Below are positions 1 to 5,742 of a stretch of DNA of 6,088 nucleotides, one piece after another. Below the pieces are notes generated by a model, which saw only the letters and a list, made by a program, of their open reading frames with translations, had not been told where the DNA came from and made no database searches. The translations under genes were made by a program, and so were the position numbers. Positions within the stretch are counted from its first letter, which is position 1. Every line of letters starts with the position of its first letter. Source of the DNA: Motiliproteus sp036960405 (lineage in GTDB: Bacteria > Pseudomonadota > Gammaproteobacteria > Pseudomonadales > Balneatricaceae); contig JBALWS010000189.1 of assembly GCA_036960405.1 (NCBI GenBank), positions 1-6,088 of the forward strand, read 5' to 3'.

Positions 1-60
1 CCGTTTGACCTTGGCCAACTGGATTTTATCGATCTGTTTGGCGCGTGATGTGGCTTGCTT
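1..60 (-). pseudogene. ABC-F ATPase (YbiT-like) internal fragment, truncated
   Basis: Read on the minus strand from base 60 to base 1, the sequence gives KQATSRAKQIDKIQLAKVKR with no stop, running off the left edge. The ATSRAxQIDKI core is characteristic, from memory, of the linker between the two ATPase domains of YbiT-type ABC-F proteins, which are soluble ribosome-associated ATPases. The part encoding the first ATPase domain should lie upstream at higher coordinates, but coding similarity ends exactly where the inverted-repeat element begins at base 61, and nothing ABC-like reappears beyond base 249. The second ATPase domain would lie outside the window. I infer a gene broken by the element with loss or movement of its 5' half. 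The match rests on only 20 residues, so the subfamily is less certain than the ABC-F assignment. Confidence 0.65.
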
Positions 61-249
61 GGGAGCCTGCGAACAAGTCCCTTGCGCCTAGCTCTGAAGA
101 GTGGGCTCTAGAACGGCCATCTGCCGATTTTCCAAGAGCGGTCAGACCGCTTGAAAAGATCCAGGTATTTCACTGCTCGGTCTTTCGTGCACCGCACCTG
201 GCCGTTCTATAGCCCGCAGAGAACACACTGGACCTATTCATAGGTTCCC
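61..249. mobile_element. MITE-like element with imperfect terminal inverted repeats (189 bp)
   Basis: The left end (61-79, GGGAGCCTGCGAACAAGTC) and the reverse complement of the right end (231-249, GGGAACCTATGAATAGGTC) match at 14 of 19 positions. Further in, 103-119 matches the reverse complement of 199-215 with one mismatch in 17. This is the structure of a small non-autonomous element or of two IS ends brought together. A short hairpin, GCGGTC at 138-143 and GACCGC at 145-150, sits in the middle. On the minus strand a 21-codon GTG-started reading frame (173-108) with SDRSWKIGRWPF at its end may be a relic of transposase coding. I see no target-site duplication: the flanks are TTGCTT on the left and TAACAT on the right. 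I cannot name the parent IS family. A third copy of the end occurs at 5743. Confidence 0.6.
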
Positions 250-466
250 TAACATTGCTCGGTTTTACGTCGGCAAGACCAACCCAAAACACGATACGAT
301 ATCTAACGCATCGTGATACGGCGCAGCAAAAAAGCGAAGCGCCTGTGAAATTTTTGTTTGACACAATGCTTCGAACACCGCGCCCAGCTTGTAAATGAAT
401 TGTTTTTTTGAATTTCCATACCATCAGTTCGAAGCCGCACAAATTGATTAAGGTCTTTGGTTTACG
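250..466. other. non-coding leader between the MITE and the permease gene
   Basis: No coding sequence is recognised here. The minus-strand frame across 170-487 is open but has no family features, and it overlaps both the element and the permease start, so I treat it as chance. A TTGACA hexamer at 358-363 could be a -35 box, but no convincing -10 box lies 16-18 bp downstream; the nearest AT-rich match (TGTAAAT, about 390) is too far. The promoter of the permease must lie here or in the element but cannot be placed. Confidence 0.4.
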
Positions 467-1366
467 ATGCAGCGATTCTATGAACATTGGGCGACACTAC
501 CCGGAAACATAAAAGGTTCCTTGATTATCCTTCTGACTTCCCTGATCGCGGTTGTGATGGGGTCGTTTATTAAGCATGTTGGGCAGTCGATTCCGGTTGT
601 AGAAATCTTGTTTATCCGACAGATACTGGTGTTAATAATTATCCTGCCGGTTATCGTCAAAAATTTCGATAGCGTTTTCACGACCACGGTAATGCGCTTT
701 CATTTTTTGCGCGGTTTTTTGTCTATCAGCGCCATGTTTGCGGCTTTCACGGCCATCGTTTACCTGCCGCTGGCAGAAGTGACGGCAATCAGCTTCATGC
801 GTATCGTGTTTACGACAATCCTCGCCATCGTTTTTTTAAAGGAAATCGTTGGTATTCGTCGCTGGATCAGTGTCATCATCGGATTCATCGGTGTCCTTAT
901 CATCGCGCGGCCCGACACAGAAGGCCTTAATATTTACGCCGTGTACGCGATGGTGTCTGCTTGTCTGGTATCGGGTATCAGTATCGTCATGCGCAAGCTG
1001 TCGCAGGTAGAAAATCCATCTACCATTATGGCCTATCAGTCACTTATCGTGACCTTGGGCATGGCCGGCCCGGCGATTTATTTGTGGGTCCCGCCAACTT
1101 ATGACGAGGCCATTCTTATACTGATCATTGGTGGCCTGATGTCATTGATGCAGTGGCTATACATTCAGGCGTTCAAGGTTGGCGAGGCCGCCGCGATTGC
1201 GCCCACGGAATATAGCCGGCTCATCTTTGCGATAATAATCGGATTTATCTTTTTTGCCGAAATCCCGACATTATGGACGCTATCAGGCTCCGGCATAATC
1301 ATTGCGAGCACGCTGTACACCATGCACCGCGAGAGGCTGAAAAAGTCGTTGCCAGAAACAATATGA
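467..1366 (+). CDS. DMT-superfamily permease with two EamA domains
   Basis: This is an inner-membrane transporter of the drug/metabolite superfamily, 299 residues, the usual length for the ten-helix EamA type. Two repeats are visible: about residues 15-148, ending in the helix pair around AEVTAISFMRIVFTTILAIV and LKEIVGIRRW, and about 156-286, ending in the equivalent PTEYSRLIFAIIIGFIFFAE. The charged tail RERLKK after the last helix fits a cytoplasmic C-terminus. The substrate cannot be read from sequence; relatives export or import amino acids, nucleosides and other small metabolites. The ATG at 467 begins MQRFYEHWATLPGNIKG, like the short amphipathic lead of many relatives, but its only Shine-Dalgarno-like bases (AAGG, 450-453) are 13 nt away, so translation may be weak. 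The stop overlaps the first ATG of the aminotransferase remnant (ATATGA). The frame is intact and appears functional. Confidence 0.9.
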   Translation: MQRFYEHWATLPGNIKGSLIILLTSLIAVVMGSFIKHVGQSIPVVEILFIRQILVLIIILPVIVKNFDSVFTTTVMRFHFLRGFLSISAMFAAFTAIVYLPLAEVTAISFMRIVFTTILAIVFLKEIVGIRRWISVIIGFIGVLIIARPDTEGLNIYAVYAMVSACLVSGISIVMRKLSQVENPSTIMAYQSLIVTLGMAGPAIYLWVPPTYDEAILILIIGGLMSLMQWLYIQAFKVGEAAAIAPTEYSRLIFAIIIGFIFFAEIPTLWTLSGSGIIIASTLYTMHRERLKKSLPETI

Positions 1367-1512
1367 CTGCCTTTGGCTACCCCCTGAACGTCGTGTTCTT
1401 CGTCAATTCTGGCTCCTAGGCTATCGATCTGGCGATTCGTACCGCCCGTACCGTCAATGGCCAGAACGATATGATCGTGCTCGATAAGGCCTACCACGGT
1501 AACTCCCAGGCC
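1363..1512 (+). pseudogene. class-III aminotransferase remnant with amber codon
   Basis: Read from the ATG at 1363, the translation is MTAFGYPLNVVFFVNSGS, stop, then AIDLAIRTARTVNGQNDMIV and LDKAYHGNSQA. This matches the PLP-domain segment of class-III (AGXT2/omega) aminotransferases, where FVNSGSEAxDLAxRLAR contacts the cofactor phosphate and the segment normally continues to the LDxAYHGN motif. The stop is TAG at 1417-1419 exactly where the family has glutamate (GAG or GAA), so one substitution explains it. Only about 50 of roughly 430 residues survive: nothing N-terminal remains and the similarity ends after AYHGNS. The fragment is therefore a relic whose ends were lost by deletion, and the overlap with the permease stop is probably a junction rather than an operon arrangement. 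Confidence 0.75.
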
Positions 1513-1826
1513 TGTACCAAGGAGCGCCTGCTAGAAATAGTGTTCGGAATGTTGGCAGCCAAGCACTTCATGAACTGGAGCATTGGAAGAGTCAGTAACG
1601 ATGTCCGCTCTGTCGATGGAACAGACCTTAAATACTCAGAACAGGAGTTGCCAGCAACCATCATTACCAGGGGGGGGGGCGAGGGTGGCTTAGGTAGGTT
1701 TGTGAGGCTTGCGGCTGTGTGGATTACGGGTAAAACATTGCCACTCAGCATCGGGGTTTATCGTTTACTGTGACGTTGCTGTTCAGCAATTTGTGGCGGG
1801 TGTTCCTTGAAGAGAGTTCAACGAAT
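1513..1826. other. gap with no recognisable gene
   Basis: The plus-strand frame of the aminotransferase remnant continues open to 1773, but its translation after AYHGNS matches no family I know; the minus-strand frame 1491-1751 is proline-rich and looks like a shadow. A run of ten G lies at 1670-1679. A short hairpin (TTGCTG 1776-1781, CAGCAA 1784-1789) lies just beyond the 3' end of the minus-strand coiled-coil gene but has no following T-run on that strand, so I do not call it a terminator. The stretch is best read as decayed DNA. Confidence 0.5.
1670..1679 (+). repeat. homopolymer tract, ten G
   Basis: Ten consecutive G residues lie in apparently non-coding DNA following the aminotransferase remnant. 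Tracts of this length are prone to slippage in replication and to miscalling in sequencing. No functional gene is seen to span it. Confidence 0.9.
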
Positions 1827-2372
1827 TTAAATTGCAGCCGTGGGTAACTTGAGATCAATAATCCGTTCTGCTGCTTTCTCAGACACCTCGTCTGAAACAC
1901 CAATATTATTGCTCCAGACTGCCTTCTCGCCATCAACAGCATTGGCTATGACACTTGTGCCTGACTCACGATCTAAACAGCGGATACGCACTGAATCTTC
2001 ATCAGTTCGCTCACTCACGAACTGAAAACCTGTAAAGGACAGCTCCCACCGCTTACAAGGGCTGACATAGAAAGCATCAATTTCATTCTGAGCTGCATTT
2101 AGTTCAGATTTTGCTTCGCGCAAGGATTTACGAATAACGGCCAGCTCTTTGTTCTGCGCTTTGATCTCCGAATTTTTAACTACCATCTTCTTCTTGAGAT
2201 CAGCCACGTTTCTCTTTAAACGCTCAGGGTCTAATGCCTTTAGTGTCTTTAATTCAGCTTTGACTTCACGTAAAGCTAACTTGGCTCTATCAAGTTCTGA
2301 TCGGGTGGTACTGGCCTTTTTGTCCATTTCAACTAAAGCTTCAAGGCGCTCTATAGCAGGCTGGTCAAACAT
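1827..2372 (-). CDS. coiled-coil protein of unknown function
   Basis: The product is 181 residues from the ATG at 2370-2372 (MFDQPAIERLEALVEMDKK). About residues 4-98 are a long charged helix rich in K, E, L and A with heptad-like spacing (ELDRAKLALREVKAELKTLK; later EIKAQNKELAVIRKSLREAK), predicted here as coiled coil. About residues 99-175 form a separate C-terminal part with short strand-like stretches (WELSFTGFQFVSE, SVRIRCLDRE). There is no signal peptide or membrane segment, so it is probably cytoplasmic. An earlier in-frame ATG at 2412-2414 would add 14 residues but has no ribosome-binding site; the chosen start has a weak GAGA six bases upstream. It diverges from the recombinase gene across 192 bp. 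I recognise no family and assign no function; a structural or DNA-associated role is possible but unproven. Confidence 0.7.
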   Translation of the reverse strand: MFDQPAIERLEALVEMDKKASTTRSELDRAKLALREVKAELKTLKALDPERLKRNVADLKKKMVVKNSEIKAQNKELAVIRKSLREAKSELNAAQNEIDAFYVSPCKRWELSFTGFQFVSERTDEDSVRIRCLDRESGTSVIANAVDGEKAVWSNNIGVSDEVSEKAAERIIDLKLPTAAI

Positions 2373-2564
2373 GAATAATCTCGTTTTTTGAGGACAACTT
2401 ATTTTTATTGGCATTTTTGAATAGTGTCGAGATATTACTACAGATCACCTTTTTTGAGCTACGTCACTCAGCATAACTAAGCAGTTTACTTGTCGATTGA
2501 ACTCATCTGAACCCAGCCGCGAAATCCATACTTTTTGCTCCTTCATTCAATGAGGAGTTAAGCC
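2373..2564. promoter_or_regulatory. divergent spacer between coiled-coil gene and recombinase
   Basis: This 192-bp AT-rich region must hold the promoters of both divergent genes. I could not place convincing -35/-10 pairs on either strand. The clear element is the Shine-Dalgarno GAGGAG at 2552-2557, seven bases before the recombinase ATG at 2565, which fixes that start. Confidence 0.45.
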
Positions 2565-3203
2565 ATGAATAACCAAATATCTGAACACTCGCAAATCCCC
2601 TCGATCCAAGAGCCCTGGAACAAGGGCAAAACCCTCGGTCAGAAGCGGCCGCTGAAGCTCAAGGAAATCTGGGGCATTCGAATCAGGCTTGAGCTTGGGG
2701 GAAACCGCCGTGAGCTGGCCATGTTTAACTTGGCGATCGACAGCAAGCTGCTCGGTTGCGATTTGATGAGCCTTCGCGTTCGCGATATTGCTCATGGGAA
2801 GACGGTTCAAAGCCGAGCACTCGTTGTGCAGCAGAAAACGAATCGCACTGTTCAATTTGAAATTACAAAAGATACGAGAGATTCGTTGGTACGTTGGATA
2901 GAGAAAAGAGGCTTAACAGGCTGCGACTTTCTTTTTCCCGGTCGGTCTAGCACGCAAACGCATCTAACCACTCGCCAGTATGCTCGAATTGTAGATACGT
3001 GGGTGGAAAGCATTGGTCTCGATACCTGTGATTACGGTACGCATACGATGAGGCGAACAAAGCCAACGCTAATCTACCGGCGCACGGGCAATCTGCGAGC
3101 AGTCCAGCTGTTGTTGGGACACAGCAAACTTGATAGCACCATCCGGTATCTAGGGGTTGAAGTTGATGATGCTCTTGAGCTGGCAGAGGGAACGGAGGTG
3201 TAA
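2565..3203 (+). CDS. short tyrosine recombinase (phage-integrase family), Arg I substituted
   Basis: This 212-residue protein consists essentially of the catalytic domain of a tyrosine recombinase, which breaks and rejoins DNA through a tyrosine-DNA intermediate. Visible catalytic elements are the beta-hairpin lysine K91 (QQKTNRTVQFE), H160 and R163 in THTMRRTK, H186 in LLLGHSKLDST and the nucleophile Y195 in IRYLG. There is no separate core-binding domain, but the short form with the PWNKGK lead and the VDDALELAE tail is, as I recall, how this stand-alone family usually looks. The oddity is residue 63: the helix reads DSKLLGCDL where relatives have arginine (SKLRGCDL); the codon is CTC at 2751-2753, one base from CGC. 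Loss of this Arg I should cripple cleavage. A good Shine-Dalgarno (GAGGAG, 2552-2557) supports the start. No attachment site is evident. Confidence 0.88.
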   Translation: MNNQISEHSQIPSIQEPWNKGKTLGQKRPLKLKEIWGIRIRLELGGNRRELAMFNLAIDSKLLGCDLMSLRVRDIAHGKTVQSRALVVQQKTNRTVQFEITKDTRDSLVRWIEKRGLTGCDFLFPGRSSTQTHLTTRQYARIVDTWVESIGLDTCDYGTHTMRRTKPTLIYRRTGNLRAVQLLLGHSKLDSTIRYLGVEVDDALELAEGTEV

Positions 3204-3797
3204 GTTTGTTAGCTCAGTTGCCTATATACCCTTCGGTCATGTCGGGAACTGAGCTCAGCATCACCTGACCAAGAGCGGACATTGCTTTGGTGGAATAGAG
3301 TTTGTCCCAGCGTAGCTCAAGGGACAGCCATGATGAATGAACTTCATCCAAGTCCATTCATCTGATCTGAGTGAGGAGTTCCCCTGCCCAATAACAGGCA
3401 TCAGCCGAGTCGCTGAGATGAAGCTTCTACTATTCCGTTCTTGCGCCCTAAGCGGACATTTCAGTAGGGTCTCTGTTGTATCGAATTGGGCTTTTACAGG
3501 CCATAGATATCGAGCTATCCATAGTGGATTCACTGAACGATAGAATGAATTCTCTCTACTTCATGAAGCAACTTTACGACTTCCATTCTGCCCTAACTGT
3601 CTACGTGCACAATATCCAGTCCTAACACCTCAACACGGTAATCCCTTGTACTGCTGTCATGCCATTCGTTCGCTCAGCAGGTAATCGATGCACGTAGGGC
3701 GCTTTCTAAGAGTTCTCATAGAACACGTCAACGTCTGGGCCGACAGCGTGCCCTTGCAGTGCTGACTCTCCCATCTTCTTAATGGCCAGCCTTTCTA
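3204..3797. other. gap of about 590 bp, no recognisable gene, several inverted repeats
   Basis: Short open frames on both strands (for example 3337-3543 plus, 3261-3533 minus) show no family features and have no Shine-Dalgarno, so I call no gene. What is visible are inverted repeats: AGCTCAGTT 3211-3219 with AACTGAGCT 3247-3255, TGTCCC 3303-3308 with GGGACA 3321-3326, GATGAATG 3332-3339 with CATTCATC 3355-3362, and CTACGTGCA 3601-3609 with TGCACGTAG 3689-3697. AGCGGACATT occurs twice as a direct repeat (3274-3283, 3451-3460). The first hairpin, eight bases after the recombinase stop, might act in 3' end formation, but it has no T-tract. Confidence 0.45.
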
Positions 3798-4153
3798 AAA
3801 TCCGTTACTCGCCAGGTAGCGATTTAGGTAGGTTCGTCACCGTTAAATCCGTTGAGTAGCAAGATATTAAAGCACTTCGTTGTGTTCGGAGAAGGCTGGT
3901 GGAACAGCGCACCGCTATTTCCAATCAGCTTCGCGGCCTAGCTGCAGAGTATGGCATCATTTTCCCTCAGGGCATTTTGAAACTACAGCAAGCGTTGCCT
4001 GAAGCATTAGGCGATGCAGAGAATGGGCTGTCACATATCGCACGTGATTTGTTATATGGCTTGCATGACGAGACCAGACTGTTAAACAATGAGGTTGATA
4101 CGATCGCGGCGCAGATTGTTCAGCTATGTAAACAACAGCCAAGGTATAAAGCA
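3798..4153 (+). pseudogene. IS110-family transposase remnant
   Basis: The surviving piece covers the end of the N-terminal DEDD (RuvC-like) domain and the following helical linker of an IS110-type transposase. In order it reads KSVTR (3798-3812), a frame change near 3813, then RFVTVKSVE (3830-3856), an amber TAG at 3857-3859 where relatives have glutamine, then QDIKALRCVRRRLVEQRTA and onward through ISNQLRGLAAEYGIIFPQGI, PEALGDAENGLSHIARDLL and IVQLCKQQPRYKA. The open part starts at GTG 3899 only because of the amber codon and is not a real start. The N-terminal catalytic residues and the whole C-terminal Transposase_20 domain with its conserved serine are missing; similarity stops near 4153 just before the expected IPGIGP motif. 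It is inactive and lacks recognisable IS ends. Confidence 0.85.
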
Positions 4154-4358
4154 GCGGCTTACATGAAGCCGAATATATGGAAGCGAACCAATACTTCATT
4201 AAGTTTTGTAGCACCGAGGGCGTCCATATATGGTCAAGTAAAACTGGCCTCGGTTTTGTGCGCATCCAGGTACTTCCTTTCGGCAAGAGTAGGGGAGTTT
4301 TTCGTTGTCAGTATGCGGTCTGATCTGGCTGGAATGTTGACGCTATATTGTTCAGACA
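4154..4358. other. non-coding stretch between IS110 remnant and yitT-like gene
   Basis: The plus-strand frame of the IS110 remnant stays open to 4396 but no longer resembles a transposase; a second plus-strand frame from ATG 4169 (MEANQYFIKFCSTEG) ends at about 4322. Neither has a ribosome-binding site or a family match that I recognise. The stretch also holds the region just downstream of the minus-strand YitT gene; I see no T-tailed hairpin there. Confidence 0.4.
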
Positions 4359-5195
4359 CTAGCGCCGTCCCATTACCCCTACTGCATCGGCAATAGTGAC
4401 GTAGGCATCAGGGGCTTGTGCCTCTATCATTGTTTTCAGTGTTTTGAGATGACGGCGATCAAGACTGAGGTGGAGCAAATCCTTTTCTCCTGGGCTATCG
4501 GCCGCGTCACACTGGATAACGGTCCCCTGTATGCCGAACTGGGCGTCGATTACAGCCCTCAGCTCGTTAGCATGGCGACTGGTTATATTGACCAATAGCA
4601 CACTCGGCTGTACGGTCAGTACTCCGTCGATCACACGACCCGCTATGAAAACTGTGATGCCGCCAAGTAGTGCCGCTTCTAGATCCCGAAAGACCAGGGC
4701 GGAAAGTACCACAATTCCTGCGTCCAACATTGCTGCAGACTGCCCCACCGTGATGTTTGTTCGGTCGGCGATCAGGCGTGCCAGAATGGCCCAGCCGCCA
4801 GAGGACCCCCCCCCCTTGAATAGCAAACCGACACCCGCTCCCAGAAAAACTCCGGCGTAGAGGGCACTAAGAAAACGGTCGTGACTCAATGTAAGATCTT
4901 TAAGCCAAAAGATCAGACCGTCGGTCATGAGAGCGATCAATACCACCGCTACCAAGGTCCGGATCAGAAATTTCATCCCCAGAGAATGCCACCCTAATAA
5001 TATTAGGCTGGCGTTAACCCCCAGTATCATCAGGCCTGGACTGATATTGAACAGGTGATTGGCCAGCACCGCCAGCCCTGGTGGTCCCCCTGCAGCGATC
5101 TGGTGGGGCATCAGAAAAACCGCAATACTTAATGCTACGCAGAGGCAGCCGATAAGGATATACAAGGCATCGATAACCCATTTTGGGCAATTCAT
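4359..5195 (-). CDS. YitT-family membrane protein (DUF161 plus DUF2179)
   Basis: The product is 278 residues, the usual length for the YitT family. Membrane segments are visible at about residues 8-29, 38-67, 76-98, 108-126, 150-170 and 173-195, followed by a soluble C-terminal domain of about residues 198-272 (SVLLVNITSRHANELRAVID, then YVTIADAVGV) typical of DUF2179. The family signature glycine/serine loop is at about 118-138 (GAGVGLLFKGGGSSGGWAIL). The start at ATG 5193-5195 is supported by GGAG eight bases upstream. The biochemical role of the family is not established, so I give no substrate. Codons 127-130 are encoded by a run of ten G (ten C on the plus strand, 4806-4815), which keeps the frame here but would break the gene if one base slipped. 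The gene stands alone, convergent with the IS110 remnant. Confidence 0.88.
   Translation of the reverse strand: MNCPKWVIDALYILIGCLCVALSIAVFLMPHQIAAGGPPGLAVLANHLFNISPGLMILGVNASLILLGWHSLGMKFLIRTLVAVVLIALMTDGLIFWLKDLTLSHDRFLSALYAGVFLGAGVGLLFKGGGSSGGWAILARLIADRTNITVGQSAAMLDAGIVVLSALVFRDLEAALLGGITVFIAGRVIDGVLTVQPSVLLVNITSRHANELRAVIDAQFGIQGTVIQCDAADSPGEKDLLHLSLDRRHLKTLKTMIEAQAPDAYVTIADAVGVMGRR
4806..4815 (-). repeat. ten-G homopolymer inside the YitT coding sequence
   Basis: On the coding (minus) strand the tract supplies the last base of Lys127 and all of Gly128-130. It falls in the conserved glycine-rich loop, after about the first 45% of the protein. A gain or loss of one base would shift the frame and remove the later helices and the whole DUF2179 domain. 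Confidence 0.9.
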
Positions 5196-5580
5196 AGGGG
5201 GAGCTCCGTCAAAGGCAAAAAATTATGGCGTTTAGGGAAACGCATCAGAGTGCGGTTCCAAATCGAAACAAAACTGTCAATGATAATGCTCTAGTTGGAT
5301 CGTCGATGGTCGTTGTTTGGATCGCGTAGCAGTCGTGATCGCGGACTATTATACAGATTGTAATAGTGTAGAAGCGTCACCCAGGCTTTTTTCTTGAAAG
5401 CCATTATCTATGACATCAACCTATTAAATAAACATGATTCTGTTGATGTGTCTGATTAGTTTTATCGTTCGTTTATTGCCGCTAACACGCCGGACCCGGG
5501 GATTCACCGAGGCATGCTTGTTGGCTGAAAACGCTGGTTTATTTTGGGCTGGAGTAAGCAGGGCGGCTATTGTTGATTTC
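5196..5580. other. intergenic region, no gene recognised
   Basis: The stretch lies between the yitT-like start and the palindrome at 5581 and appears regulatory or neutral. A 54-codon plus-strand frame (ATG 5434 to TGA 5598) starts with a hydrophobic run but has no ribosome-binding site and ends inside the palindrome, so it is not called. GGCTTT (5384-5389) and AAAGCC (5397-5402) form a small hairpin without a T-tail. Confidence 0.4.
5345..5367 (-). promoter_or_regulatory. TATAAT box within an inverted repeat upstream of yitT-like gene
   Basis: ACTATTA (5345-5351) and TAATAGT (5361-5367) form a perfect 7-bp inverted repeat with a nine-base spacer. The minus strand of 5348-5353 reads TATAAT, a consensus -10 hexamer pointing toward the YitT gene about 150 bases downstream. 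No good -35 hexamer lies 16-18 bp upstream; the candidates near 5371-5378 are poor. The overlap of dyad and -10 box is what an operator would look like, but an AT-rich chance match is possible. Confidence 0.35.
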
Positions 5581-5608
5581 ATCACAACTTTGTTGTGATC
5601 GTTACAAT
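5581..5608 (+). promoter_or_regulatory. perfect 19-bp palindrome next to a -10-like box
   Basis: ATCACAAC (5581-5588) and GTTGTGAT (5592-5599) are perfect inverted arms around TTT. TACAAT at 5603-5608 follows four bases later and could be a -10 hexamer for the truncated ORF starting at 5705. With 17-bp spacing the -35 position would fall on the left end of the palindrome, so a dimeric regulator bound here would overlap the promoter. I do not assign a regulator family. Confidence 0.5.
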
Positions 5609-5704
5609 GCCCGGTTCTGAATGCTAGGGTTTAGCCTGTGCTAGGGGAGGGCATTCTTCATGATAGTGATAGGTTTGATCTACTAGCCTGAATCGGGGAG
5701 TCAT

Positions 5705-5742
5705 ATGACAAATCCGAATAAAACGGCGGTCTGTGCTAGCTG
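5705..5742 (+). pseudogene. 5' start of an unidentified gene, cut by the repeat element
   Basis: GGGGAG at 5695-5700 lies four bases before ATG 5705-5707, a close but plausible ribosome-binding site, and a palindrome with a -10-like box sits about 100 bp upstream. The frame reads MTNPNKTAVCAS and then enters the terminal repeat at 5743, meeting TAA 15 bases later. The combination of regulatory site, Shine-Dalgarno and abrupt loss of frame at the repeat boundary suggests the first codons of a gene interrupted by insertion. Too little remains to identify it, and it could be chance. Confidence 0.3.

Noticed and set aside
358..395. TTGACA promoter for the permease
   Set aside because: There is no acceptable -10 hexamer at the proper spacing.
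170..487. 105-codon minus-strand open frame upstream of the permease
   Set aside because: It crosses the MITE and the permease start, has no recognisable domain or ribosome-binding site, and its composition looks random.
1689..1702. TTAGGTAGGTT shared between 1690-1700 and 3824-3834, suggesting a second IS110 remnant
   Set aside because: The match does not extend on either side and the flanking translation at 1700 does not continue as IS110.
1471..1773. 100-codon plus-strand frame starting MIVLDKAYHGN
   Set aside because: It is the tail of the aminotransferase remnant read from an internal Met, followed by unrelated sequence through the G-run; not an independent gene.
3601..3697. 9-bp inverted repeat CTACGTGCA / TGCACGTAG as an attachment or IS end
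   Set aside because: The arms are 79 bases apart and a few such matches are expected by chance in 6 kb; no further similarity around them.
3899..4396. 165-codon frame as a complete small gene
   Set aside because: The GTG start follows an amber codon within continuous IS110 similarity, and the last half has no similarity; it is a pseudogene plus read-through.
5434..5598. 54-codon plus-strand frame with a hydrophobic N-terminus
   Set aside because: There is no ribosome-binding site, no known family, and its stop lies in the operator-like palindrome.
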